In this document: positions 1 to 7,588 of the stretch, one piece after another
How positions within the stretch are numbered: position 1 is the first letter of the stretch
How the letters are laid out: the number at the start of each line of letters is the position of its first letter
Source of the DNA: Bacteroidota bacterium
GTDB taxonomy: Bacteria > Bacteroidota > Bacteroidia > Bacteroidales > GCA-2748055
Length of the DNA: 12,210 nucleotides
Direction: 5' to 3'
Assembly (NCBI GenBank): GCA_024244665.1
Contig: JAAEOI010000111.1
Coordinates: 1-12,210 of the forward strand
Program-made: the position numbers and the translations under genes
Notes under the pieces: model-generated
Told to the model about the DNA's origin: nothing
Seen by the model: the letters and a program-made list of their open reading frames with translations, nothing else
The model's database searches: none

Positions 1-2
1 AA

Positions 3-458
3 CCTTTCAACCTGGACTACCTGCTTGCAGTGGTGCGCAACCAGTTCCGCATTCGGGAGCATATACATTCCAGCTATCTCAGGGGTTTGGCGCCCATACT
101 ACCAGATACTGAAGTAGGTGGGGAGGTTGTCAACTTTTTGGCCCGTTTCAACCGGATCCTGGAGGAGGAAGTAAGCAATGTGGATTTGTCGGTGGATGAA
201 CTGGCCAAAAGAATGAACATGGGCCGGTCAAATTTCTACAAGAAATTCACCAATATCACCCAAACCTCCCCCAATGTGTATTTGGCCAGATTCAGGATAA
301 ACAAGGCCTGCGCGATCATGAAACAGGGATCCCAATCCATCACCGAGATCAGCCATCAAACTGGCTTCCGCAATGCCACCTATTTCTCTACCCTCTTCAA
401 GAAAGAAATGGGGGTCGCTCCCAGCGATTACCTGGAATCCCTTTCACCGGAAGAGTAA
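3..458 (+). CDS. C-terminal end of a hybrid two-component system regulator (receiver end + AraC-type DNA-binding domain), 5' truncated
   Basis: This is the last 151 residues of a transcription regulator that enters from the left edge. The frame is open to base 3, so the GTG at 30 is not the real start. The first residues, PFNLDYLLAVVRNQFRIRE, look like the end of a response-regulator receiver domain (the usual K-P-F motif and last helix). The two bases before the first codon, 'aa', would fit the lysine codon. A short linker follows, then an AraC-family domain with two helix-turn-helix units: about residues 60-84 (LSVDELAKRMNMGRSNFYKK) and about 111-137 (ITEISHQTGFRNATYFSTLF), with the family pattern G-F-x-x-x-x-Y-F-x-x-x-F-K. 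In Bacteroidota this combination is typical of hybrid sensor kinases that switch on polysaccharide-utilisation genes in response to a glycan fragment. The sensor and kinase parts would lie upstream, so a shorter receiver-AraC regulator cannot be excluded. Its target could be the minus-strand glycan operon, but nothing here proves it. Confidence 0.88.
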   Translation, partial: PFNLDYLLAVVRNQFRIREHIHSSYLRGLAPILPDTEVGGEVVNFLARFNRILEEEVSNVDLSVDELAKRMNMGRSNFYKKFTNITQTSPNVYLARFRINKACAIMKQGSQSITEISHQTGFRNATYFSTLFKKEMGVAPSDYLESLSPEE

Positions 459-621
459 AAACAAGGGCATCTGCATTCTTTACCTCGGGCATATTGGCAG
501 AAGCACAGAGGTGGCACGAATAGGATTCAAAAACAGTTATTCATTATGCAATAAAATACACCATCACATGTTATATAAAGGTGTTCTACCTGTACTTACT
601 ACCCCTCAGACATTGAACTTC

Positions 622-635
622 TAGCTTAAAAGCTA
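622..635 (+). terminator. small hairpin followed by a T-rich tract between the regulator and protease genes
   Basis: The stem TAGCTT pairs with AAGCTA around a two-base loop (or five pairs around a four-base loop) and is followed by TTTGTATTTTTT at 636-647. This could be a weak intrinsic terminator of the regulator gene. The same bases also hold a partial match to a Bacteroidota promoter: TTG at 613-615 and TTTG at 636-639, but without the TA of the usual TAnnTTTG element. That would place a start of transcription roughly 20 bases before the protease ATG. The stem is short and AT-rich, so either reading is tentative. Nothing else is recognisable in the 459-667 gap. Confidence 0.25.
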
Positions 636-667
636 TTTGTATTTTTTAGAATTGCAAAGCCCCAACA

Positions 668-3600
668 ATGAAACGTGCTATTCTGAGTGCAGTTTTTAGT
701 CTTCTCCTTTCGTACTGCGCTGCACGGGAAAACCCATTTTCTCTTCAATACCAGGCCGATCAAAGAATTGAAATTGACAAGACCTTCAGTCAAAGTTCCC
801 AAATAGATCCTTTTTACGATGCAAGTCCAATAAGCGGATTGGGTATCACCGGTCATGTGGTATTAAATTCAGACTCCAGTCTGATCAGGGTAATTCTGAT
901 TGATGACCACAACAATGAATATCTGGTATTTGAATCCTATACGCTATTAGCAGATTCTACACATTTTTCCATCAGCCAATTGGGAGAAGAGACCAGCTTA
1001 CTCAGGCAGGTGGTTCCTTCATCGCTTCGTATTGAGATCCTTGACGCTTCTTTGTTTCTTACGGAATTGGTCACCAGCAAGCCTGGATTACATAAATCAC
1101 TACTCTCACAAGAAGATCTCCGGAAGCAACAGATGCTGGAACGGATAAATAAGATCAACGATAATCTCAGGAAAAGGAACATCCCCTGGATAGCCGGAGA
1201 GACGTCCCTGTCAAATATGAGCCATGAAGAGAAGAAAATGCATTTCGGTGGTAAACTACCTGATTTATTTGGCTTTGAATATTATGCGGGCGGAATTTTC
1301 ATAATCCCCGGGGAATTGAAAACTGAGGACAACAAAGCAGTAGAATCTCCTTTTGTAAAGGAGTTTAGCTGGAGGAATGTGCATGGACAGGATTGGACGA
1401 CTCCGGTGAAGAACCAGACGGGCTGTGGCAGCTGTTGGGCCTTTGGGTCCACCGGGGCCATTGAGCTGATGGTGAACCTCTATTTCAATCAGAAGATAGA
1501 TTATGATCTCTCTGAACAAAATGTTGTTTCGTGTACCAGTGGAGGTTGTGATCTGGGAGCACCGCAAAGTCTGGCCCTTGAATATGCGAAAAATATGGGA
1601 ATCGTACCGGAGGAGTGTTTTCCATATACAGCCAGTGAGCAGGATTGCTCGGACATCTGTGCCAATCCGTCGGACCAGATCCGTATAGATAGTTTTAGCT
1701 ACTTCCATAAGGAGGATGCAAAGAAGAGGGCTATACTCAGTGGAGCCACATCTGTTTCCGTAAGTAAATGGCAACATGTTGTTCAGGTTGTTGGGTATAA
1801 AACACTTGAAGAAGGTGACACGCTCTACCTGAAAAACGACTCCGACACCTGTAGGTGGATTACTATAGGGAACGAGCATCCACTGCGAAACCAGACCGCC
1901 TGGCTGTGCAAGAACAGTTGGGGAGAGAATTGGGGCGACGAGGGCTATGTTTATCTTCTGGGCGATGAGCAGGATATCATGATGTATTCCTTGCACGGAC
2001 CTGTTAATTCATTGATTTACAATGAGGAATCAGTCATATGCACAGATAATGATGGTGATGGATACTATAGCTGGGGCATTGGGCCAAAACCATCCCATTG
2101 CACCGATAGTGCACCTGAACCTGATGGCGATGATACAAATCGCTGTATCGGTCCGAGGGATGAATATGGGAATTTCACAAGTACTACCCCGGTTCCCGAT
2201 GCAGCAGACACCGTGATCATAAGTGGACAGGCGATTCCGGATCTTTTTGCAAGTGGTGAAAACGTCCGCTGGTACAGTGATAAGAAGCTGATACATCCTG
2301 TGCACCTGGGAAATCTATACCCGACCGGCCTGGAAGAATTCGGGGATTATACCCTGTACGCCACTCAGTCACTCTCAGGCTGTGAAAGTACAGCAAACGC
2401 AGTAACGCTGTCCATCTGGCCGGAGATTCCAAGTCCCATCGGGCACGATACCATCATAAAAAAGGGGGAAGCAGCATGGCTGACAGCCCATGGGTATCCG
2501 GGTGCGATTCTAAAATGGTATGGTGATTCTTTGTTGACGGATCCATTGTTTACAGGGGATGAATTTGATGCACAAATACAGGACCTGGGAACATACACCT
2601 ATTTTGTGACCCAGACCATTTGCCAGAATGAAAGCGCTCCGGATAAAGTCCTGCTCAGGATAGAAGACCTGGTGTCCATTCCTGACCATAAGTTCCTTCA
2701 GGCACTCATTAAGGAAAAAGTCGATACAAACAATGATGGAATTATAACATATCCGGAGGCAGAGGCGGTAACAAAGCTGAATGTATTCCGTGGTATTTCT
2801 GATATGACGGGAATTGAAGCCTTTGTCAATCTGGACACTTTGCGTTGTACAGAAAATTTCATTACCAGACTGGATGTTTCAAATTGCCACGCTTTGCGCT
2901 ATCTGGATTGCAGCGAAAATCGATTGACAAGCCTGGATGTATCTGCATTGACAGCTCTGGAGTACTTAAAATGCAACGGATTCACATTGACCAGCCTGGA
3001 TGTTTCGGGATGCAGTGCTTTAAAATATCTGGACTGCAGTAACAGCCAGTTGACCGTTCTGGATGTAGCTGGCTGTAAAGCGCTGCAGCACCTGAACTGC
3101 AAGTACAACCAAATGATTCATCTGGATGTTTCCGCCAATTCGGCTCTGGAATATTTGATTTGCGGTAGAAGCCAATTGACCAGTCTGGATGTTTCTGCTT
3201 GTGTAAATCTTCAACAGATAGAGTGCCAGTCCAGCCAATTGACCAGTCTGGATGTTTCTGCTTGTGTGAGACTACAGCATTTAGATTGCTACTACAACCC
3301 CTTAATCCTTCTCGATATTTCTGGTTGTGTGAGCCTTCAACATCTTAAGTGTTCCTACAACCAATTGGTCCGGCTGGATTTTTCTGACTGTGCAAATTTA
3401 CAGTACCTGAATTGCCAGGACAATCAACTAGTCAGTCTGGATATTTCTGATTGCATAGCTCTGCAAACTCTAAATTGCAGCAATAATCAATTAATTAGCC
3501 TTGATGTCTCAGGGCATACTGCATTGCAGCAATTGCGGTGCCAGTTCAATCAATTAAGTAGTCTGGATGTCACTGATTGCATTGCTCTGGAAGCAATATC

Positions 3601-4432
3601 GTGCTCTGAGAACCGGCTGGTCAATCTGGACGTTTCTAATTCTGTTAAGCTAGACTATCTGGATTGTAGCAATAACCAATTGATCAGCCTGAATGCTTCC
3701 GATTGTTCTGCTTTGGCAAGAATACACTGCTTTAACAACCAAATGACCTGGATGGAGCTTTCCAATTGTACATCTTTATATATTCTGGCATGCAGCGCTA
3801 ACAATTTGTCCAGTCTGGAACTGGCAAGTTGTGTTGCATTAAAAGGATTGTACTGTGATAATAACCGGTTCAGCAGCCTGGCACTGCCTGAGTCATTGGA
3901 TTTATCTGCTTTGTATTGTAATAACAACCAATTGCGTAGTCTGGATGTATCTACCTGTCCTTCACTAAGATTTTTAAACTGCGGGAGCAATCTTTTAGAA
4001 CGACTTGACCTCTCAAATAATCCTGAAATTGGTAGCGGGGAGTATGACTTTCCTGAACTATCCATAACTGACATGCCAATGCTGAACGAAGTCTGTGTCT
4101 GGACACTGCCCTTTCCTCCAGGAGGAGTAAATATAGATACCACAGCAAGTCCGAATGTTGAGTTCAAAGATTGCAGCATAGATGTGGAGGAAAATGAGCC
4201 TGCCGATTTCCTGGTTTATCCCAACCCATCTTCAGGCATTTTCACTGTCGAAACGAATATTGCCAATGATTATTTAATCGAAATTTATACCGCCGGCGGT
4301 CACAGGATATATAAAGAAACAGCGCATGGCAATACTCATTATATTAACCTCTCCGACTTCCCTCATGGCATGTACTTGATCAACATCAGGTTTAATAGTT
4401 CAACCCTCTGGGAAAAGGTCATCAAGCTTTAG
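668..4432 (+). CDS. secreted papain-family (C1A) cysteine protease with Ig-like domains, leucine-rich repeats and T9SS sorting domain
   Basis: This 1254-residue exported protein begins with a signal peptide (residues 1 to about 19: KR, then hydrophobic AILSAVFSLLLSYCAA). Cys17 has no good lipobox, which fits type I cleavage. Residues about 150-200 resemble a cathepsin propeptide (WIAGETS...NMSHEEKK, 174-190). The protease domain covers about 233-450: oxyanion Gln250, nucleophile Cys256 in GCGSCWAFG, His370 in QHVVQVVGY, and Asn416 in KNSWGENWGDEGY. The stretch before the His is short for papain, and an extra loop lies between His and Asn. Residues 458-490 carry DNDGDGYY and PDGDDTN, like Asp-rich calcium-binding repeats. 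Two Ig-like domains follow (about 500-580 and 590-668), then a canonical EF-hand loop (686-697, DTNNDGIITYPE), 19 leucine-rich repeats (722-1120), and a T9SS type A sorting domain (about 1180-1254, with VYPNPSSGIF and a final KVIKL). It probably cleaves protein outside the cell or at the cell surface, with the repeats choosing a partner. No Shine-Dalgarno is seen before ATG 668. Counted 60-base stretches are 45% GC, lower than the minus-strand operon. Confidence 0.93.
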   Translation: MKRAILSAVFSLLLSYCAARENPFSLQYQADQRIEIDKTFSQSSQIDPFYDASPISGLGITGHVVLNSDSSLIRVILIDDHNNEYLVFESYTLLADSTHFSISQLGEETSLLRQVVPSSLRIEILDASLFLTELVTSKPGLHKSLLSQEDLRKQQMLERINKINDNLRKRNIPWIAGETSLSNMSHEEKKMHFGGKLPDLFGFEYYAGGIFIIPGELKTEDNKAVESPFVKEFSWRNVHGQDWTTPVKNQTGCGSCWAFGSTGAIELMVNLYFNQKIDYDLSEQNVVSCTSGGCDLGAPQSLALEYAKNMGIVPEECFPYTASEQDCSDICANPSDQIRIDSFSYFHKEDAKKRAILSGATSVSVSKWQHVVQVVGYKTLEEGDTLYLKNDSDTCRWITIGNEHPLRNQTAWLCKNSWGENWGDEGYVYLLGDEQDIMMYSLHGPVNSLIYNEESVICTDNDGDGYYSWGIGPKPSHCTDSAPEPDGDDTNRCIGPRDEYGNFTSTTPVPDAADTVIISGQAIPDLFASGENVRWYSDKKLIHPVHLGNLYPTGLEEFGDYTLYATQSLSGCESTANAVTLSIWPEIPSPIGHDTIIKKGEAAWLTAHGYPGAILKWYGDSLLTDPLFTGDEFDAQIQDLGTYTYFVTQTICQNESAPDKVLLRIEDLVSIPDHKFLQALIKEKVDTNNDGIITYPEAEAVTKLNVFRGISDMTGIEAFVNLDTLRCTENFITRLDVSNCHALRYLDCSENRLTSLDVSALTALEYLKCNGFTLTSLDVSGCSALKYLDCSNSQLTVLDVAGCKALQHLNCKYNQMIHLDVSANSALEYLICGRSQLTSLDVSACVNLQQIECQSSQLTSLDVSACVRLQHLDCYYNPLILLDISGCVSLQHLKCSYNQLVRLDFSDCANLQYLNCQDNQLVSLDISDCIALQTLNCSNNQLISLDVSGHTALQQLRCQFNQLSSLDVTDCIALEAISCSENRLVNLDVSNSVKLDYLDCSNNQLISLNASDCSALARIHCFNNQMTWMELSNCTSLYILACSANNLSSLELASCVALKGLYCDNNRFSSLALPESLDLSALYCNNNQLRSLDVSTCPSLRFLNCGSNLLERLDLSNNPEIGSGEYDFPELSITDMPMLNEVCVWTLPFPPGGVNIDTTASPNVEFKDCSIDVEENEPADFLVYPNPSSGIFTVETNIANDYLIEIYTAGGHRIYKETAHGNTHYINLSDFPHGMYLINIRFNSSTLWEKVIKL
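2831..4027 (+). repeat. 19 tandem 63-base units encoding 21-residue leucine-rich repeats
   Basis: This array inside the protease gene contains 19 consecutive units of exactly 21 codons, without any insertion or deletion. The consensus is L-x-x-L-x-C-x-x-N-x-L-x-x-L-D-V-S-x-C-x-A. Position 6 is cysteine in 19 of 19 units, position 9 asparagine in 15 of 19, and position 19 cysteine in 13 of 19. The form is familiar from Bacteroidota surface proteins, where such repeats build a curved solenoid used for binding. After the last unit the sequence (from IGSGEYDF) leaves the pattern and probably caps the solenoid. Confidence 0.95.
3170..3267 (+). repeat. 35-base exact direct repeat spaced 63 bases apart in the LRR array
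   Basis: Bases 3170-3204 and 3233-3267 are identical over 35 bases (beginning AGCCAATTGACCAGTCTGG) and are offset by exactly one 63-base unit. They lie across repeats 6 and 7, whose shared protein segment is SQLTSLDVSAC. Other neighbouring units differ at many third codon positions, so this pair looks like a recent duplication or gene-conversion event. It is also a likely site for gain or loss of one unit. Confidence 0.85.
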
Positions 4433-4476
4433 ATTTATTCCCCTGGCTCAACGCCCACCAATCCCGCCGGAGTTGC

Positions 4477-4506
4477 AAAAAAAAATAGAATTCCTTGTTG
4501 CACAGG
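4477..4506 (-). terminator. possible weak intrinsic terminator of the minus-strand operon
   Basis: Read on the minus strand, a short imperfect hairpin (4506-4493; CCTGT pairing with ACAGG with one bulged base and a three-base loop) is followed after seven bases by nine T's (the A run at 4477-4485). It lies about 50 bases past the stop codon of the GH106-type gene, in the 121-base gap between two convergent genes, where a terminator is expected. The stem is weak and the spacing to the T run is long. No clear terminator for the protease gene was seen on the other strand. Confidence 0.3.
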
Positions 4507-4553
4507 AGAGCAGTTCATAACAGGGTCAGTGTCAATCGTTTATTTGTATTGAT

Positions 4554-7500
4554 TTAGTTTTGTATTGCGGATTCCATGATGCGCACCGGTCCCAGCAATC
4601 CGGCCGGCCGTAGCGGGGCATCTTTGTCATAGTAGAACCAGGAAGTGAAAGTATAGCGTCCCTGTGAAGGACGCGGCTCTTCATTAAGCAGCCAGTGGGG
4701 CAATTCTTTCAGTCCGCGCGATTTGACCTTTATATCATAGCTGCCCAGCCGGTCCCCGGTCTGATTACCGGGTTCTGTTTCGAAATCATCGGGTTCCTGC
4801 TCGTCCCCGATGAGGCGGTTTACCCAGGTGTTTACCACAGCGATCTCCAGTTCGTTCTCCTTCTTCTTCAACAAACCTTTCGGAATACTCACCCTCCAGG
4901 GAGCACACCATACGGTTCCAAGTTCCCGGCCGTTCAGTTTCACCCGGGCCAGGTTATGCACTTCTCCCAGATCCAGGAATACTGGTCCTGAAGCCTTTCT
5001 GACACCGGATGGTGCATCCAGATTCACCCTGTATACAGCCGTTCCCGAATAGTAGCGGATCCCCATATCCTCATTTGCGCTCCAGTCGCTTAAATGAGAA
5101 AAGCTTACCGGATCTTCCGCTCCGCCCCACAGGGGATCAAAAGCCACTTTCCAGGGCCCCTGAACTTCCATCACAGATTCCAGTCTGGGGAAGTTGGTTC
5201 CCTGCTCCTGTCCCTGCACCTCTGCCTTTTTGCGAAATACCACAAATCCACTCTGTAAGGATTCGAAGGAAAGCGGAATGATCGTGCGCCCGTTCTCAAA
5301 TTGAAATTCGGGTAGCTCACGCCAGGATCCGTCCACCGGATCCCACCACTCGGGCTGCAGTCCACTGAGCTCAAAGCTGGCCTTCACCTCTACAGGATCA
5401 AAGCCATGATTGCTGACAAACCAGAATACTTCATCTCCGGTGGTCCGCTGGTACCAGCGAAGGTCGGCCCGCGGTTCTCCAGGCAGGGACTTCCAGGTAA
5501 GATCAGGAAGTTTTCCGATTTCCCGCATGCCCTCTTCCAGCGACATTCCGGAAATCACCTTTCCTTTTCCCAGACTGCGGACATAGGGCGCCTTATCCAC
5601 CGGTCCTCCTCCCCAGAGCTCATCGACCAGTCTGATGATTTCCATGTCACATTCCGGGTAATTCTCCAGGCTCGCCGACACCATCGGGGGAGGATTCCCG
5701 ATGACCACAGCCCCGGCCTCCACCATATCCCTGATCTTCTCCAGCGCATCTGGTCTCAGTGCTCCGCCAGTGAGATACAAAGCATTAAACTCAGCCCCAT
5801 GAGGTAGCACCAGTTTTCCCCCATGCACCGACAACTTGTTCAGCAGCACTTCATCGGTAAGCTGAGCTGACCGGTACTGGCCGTGTAATGTAACAGGATT
5901 GGGATCAAAGTCAGCCGGATAGCGCAGGGCCTGAAAAACGGGGTCGCCCTGCTGGAGCATGTACTGACACCTGGCCAGGTATTGGTGCCAGGGCCTGGAA
6001 AAAGCCCACCAGGTCTGGTGTCGGCTGAGCTGAGTTCCCCAGTAACCCATTGTAAGTCCGGGCTGGTATTTGTCGGGAAAGGGATTGTGCACGAAGCCAT
6101 GCATGTAAAACAGGTTGATCCCATGGCTGAAGGCCATATCGCCCGAGCGTTTCAGGATCCAGGGATCGTTGCGCCATGCACTGTTATAGGATTCGGCTGT
6201 AAAAGCTTCAGCCCAGGCTATCCTGCGGTCATTTACAGCGGCAATTTCCGGAGCATTGCCCACATACTGGCCAAAATCGCCTCCTTCGCCCACCCAAAAT
6301 TCGGCACCGGGCATCGTGGATCTTCCACCGGCTGTGGTCCACTCCAGCGGTATCTTGAAATAGGGTTCGGTCATCCACTCAATTCCATTCTCATCGGCAA
6401 GTTTCCTGAGGGTTCCCTGGAAGCGTTCCGTCCACAGTTCTGAGATGGTCCGTAGCATGTCACGGCGGAATCGTTCGGTGAGTTCAGCCGATTCGATAAT
6501 AAGCGGTATTGCTGGTCCCTCACTCCCAACTTTCGCCCCTGTATCGCACTTCTGAATGTCGCTGTACTGGAAATTCCAGGCAGGCAGCCAGCGTGTGCAG
6601 TCGTAGCCACGCCTCCTCTCAAACTCCTTAATATAGTCCAGACCAAAATCCTGCCAGCCGGTTTCATAGCTATCGGTTTCGAAGGAGGTGAAGGATTGAT
6701 AGCCCTTTGCCCGGGCTTCACGCAGGATCCGCCCGATCATGTTGTCAAATACAATGCGGACAGCCTCCGGGTCCATGCGATCTACCTCCAGACCGATGGA
6801 CTCAGGCGGGGCCGGATGATTGACACCATTCTCCGAAACCAGGCATACCCGGTAGATGGTCCAGTCTCCTGCAGGCACCTCCCAGCTCAGTTTCCCTTCC
6901 CCGTCCAGATGGCGGGTGAGGTCGATCACTTCATCCAGTGCTACAACGCCACCTCTCCCTGCTGCAGGGAAGGCCAGTATTGCCTCGTCCCGGAAGAAAT
7001 TCTCCTTTGCTTCGGGCAGTAGCCCAAAAGCGTGATTCCATTCCGGGATAAGGTTGCCACCACTGACTACCGGGGCGGGGGCAGGCCGTGGCAATTCCCC
7101 TTCAAACAGGACCGGTCCGCTCACACTGACACGGCTTACTGCCATTTTTTTGGTTCCCTTTTCCTCCGGCACCCAGGGTCCGCCCACATGGCCCCAGCCG
7201 GGACAGGTGAAGGCGCCGATCTCAATGCCCAGGCGATCACATTCACCAATGGTGTAGTTCATGATATCGAACCATTCATCGCTCAGGATTTTCACCTTAC
7301 CGGGATAATCCCTGTACGACCATTGCCTGGGATAGGGACACTGGTCTGGCATCTGCATGATCATCACCTTCCCGATACCCTGGGTCGCCATGGCTTCCAG
7401 GTCTTTCGTGATTCCTTCCCTGCTGATCAATCCACCCATCCAGTCCCAGAGCACCCCGGGCCGCGCAGCCGGCGGAGGATTGGTGAATTGCTCCTGGGCA

Positions 7501-7577
7501 TTGATACTGCCAGAATGGAACGATAAGGCTGCACATAGCAGCATTGCATACAGAAGATGAGAGGTCTTTCCAGTCAT
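4554..7577 (-). CDS. GH106-type glycoside hydrolase (alpha-L-rhamnosidase-like), exported
   Basis: This 1007-residue enzyme probably removes terminal alpha-L-rhamnose, or a related sugar, from a glycan. A signal peptide covers about residues 1-27 (LLYAMLLCAALSF, then SINA before QEQF). The mature protein opens with FTNPPPAARPGVLWDWMGG and EGITKDLEAM, the hallmark beginning of GH106 proteins, and FTCPGWGHVGGPW follows at about 123-135. Conserved acidic motifs in the barrel are FETDSYETGWQDF (299-311), WMTEPYF (Glu404) and WAEAFTAES (Glu457). Glu404 and Glu457 are candidate catalytic residues, but I could not align them to a characterised enzyme. Residues about 600-660 (ALEKIRDMVEAGAVVIGNPP) look like the GATase-like domain found in such enzymes. 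From about 805 to the end there is a beta-sandwich like the sugar-binding domain of GH2 enzymes (VFLDLGEVHNLARVKLNGRELGTVW). The length is normal for the family. It is the last gene of the operon, starting 11 bases after the sulfatase stop. The GH106 fold is fairly sure; specificity for rhamnose is inferred. Confidence 0.87.
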   Translation of the reverse strand: MTGKTSHLLYAMLLCAALSFHSGSINAQEQFTNPPPAARPGVLWDWMGGLISREGITKDLEAMATQGIGKVMIMQMPDQCPYPRQWSYRDYPGKVKILSDEWFDIMNYTIGECDRLGIEIGAFTCPGWGHVGGPWVPEEKGTKKMAVSRVSVSGPVLFEGELPRPAPAPVVSGGNLIPEWNHAFGLLPEAKENFFRDEAILAFPAAGRGGVVALDEVIDLTRHLDGEGKLSWEVPAGDWTIYRVCLVSENGVNHPAPPESIGLEVDRMDPEAVRIVFDNMIGRILREARAKGYQSFTSFETDSYETGWQDFGLDYIKEFERRRGYDCTRWLPAWNFQYSDIQKCDTGAKVGSEGPAIPLIIESAELTERFRRDMLRTISELWTERFQGTLRKLADENGIEWMTEPYFKIPLEWTTAGGRSTMPGAEFWVGEGGDFGQYVGNAPEIAAVNDRRIAWAEAFTAESYNSAWRNDPWILKRSGDMAFSHGINLFYMHGFVHNPFPDKYQPGLTMGYWGTQLSRHQTWWAFSRPWHQYLARCQYMLQQGDPVFQALRYPADFDPNPVTLHGQYRSAQLTDEVLLNKLSVHGGKLVLPHGAEFNALYLTGGALRPDALEKIRDMVEAGAVVIGNPPPMVSASLENYPECDMEIIRLVDELWGGGPVDKAPYVRSLGKGKVISGMSLEEGMREIGKLPDLTWKSLPGEPRADLRWYQRTTGDEVFWFVSNHGFDPVEVKASFELSGLQPEWWDPVDGSWRELPEFQFENGRTIIPLSFESLQSGFVVFRKKAEVQGQEQGTNFPRLESVMEVQGPWKVAFDPLWGGAEDPVSFSHLSDWSANEDMGIRYYSGTAVYRVNLDAPSGVRKASGPVFLDLGEVHNLARVKLNGRELGTVWCAPWRVSIPKGLLKKKENELEIAVVNTWVNRLIGDEQEPDDFETEPGNQTGDRLGSYDIKVKSRGLKELPHWLLNEEPRPSQGRYTFTSWFYYDKDAPLRPAGLLGPVRIMESAIQN

Positions 7578-7588
7578 TTACACCGGGT

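Noticed and set aside
373..624. Small plus-strand frame of 83 codons overlapping the regulator end and the gap
   Set aside because: Most of its start region lies in another frame of the regulator gene, and the rest has no coding character or signal.
708..722. Cys17 of the protease as a lipoprotein anchor
   Set aside because: The residue before it is Tyr, which does not fit a lipobox, and T9SS-sorted proteins normally use type I signal peptides.
1265..1996. Open frame of 243 codons on the minus strand within the protease domain region
   Set aside because: It mirrors the C1A domain, whose catalytic motifs are all present on the plus strand; no motif of its own.
2831..4027. Regular 63-base periodicity considered as a CRISPR array or satellite DNA
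   Set aside because: The units are in frame, diverge mainly in ways that keep the LRR consensus, and have no constant repeat with variable spacers.
4554..4562. TAGTTTTG at 4555-4562, a match to the TAnnTTTG promoter element on the plus strand
   Set aside because: It overlaps the 3' end of the minus-strand GH106-type gene and no plus-strand gene follows, so the match is probably chance.
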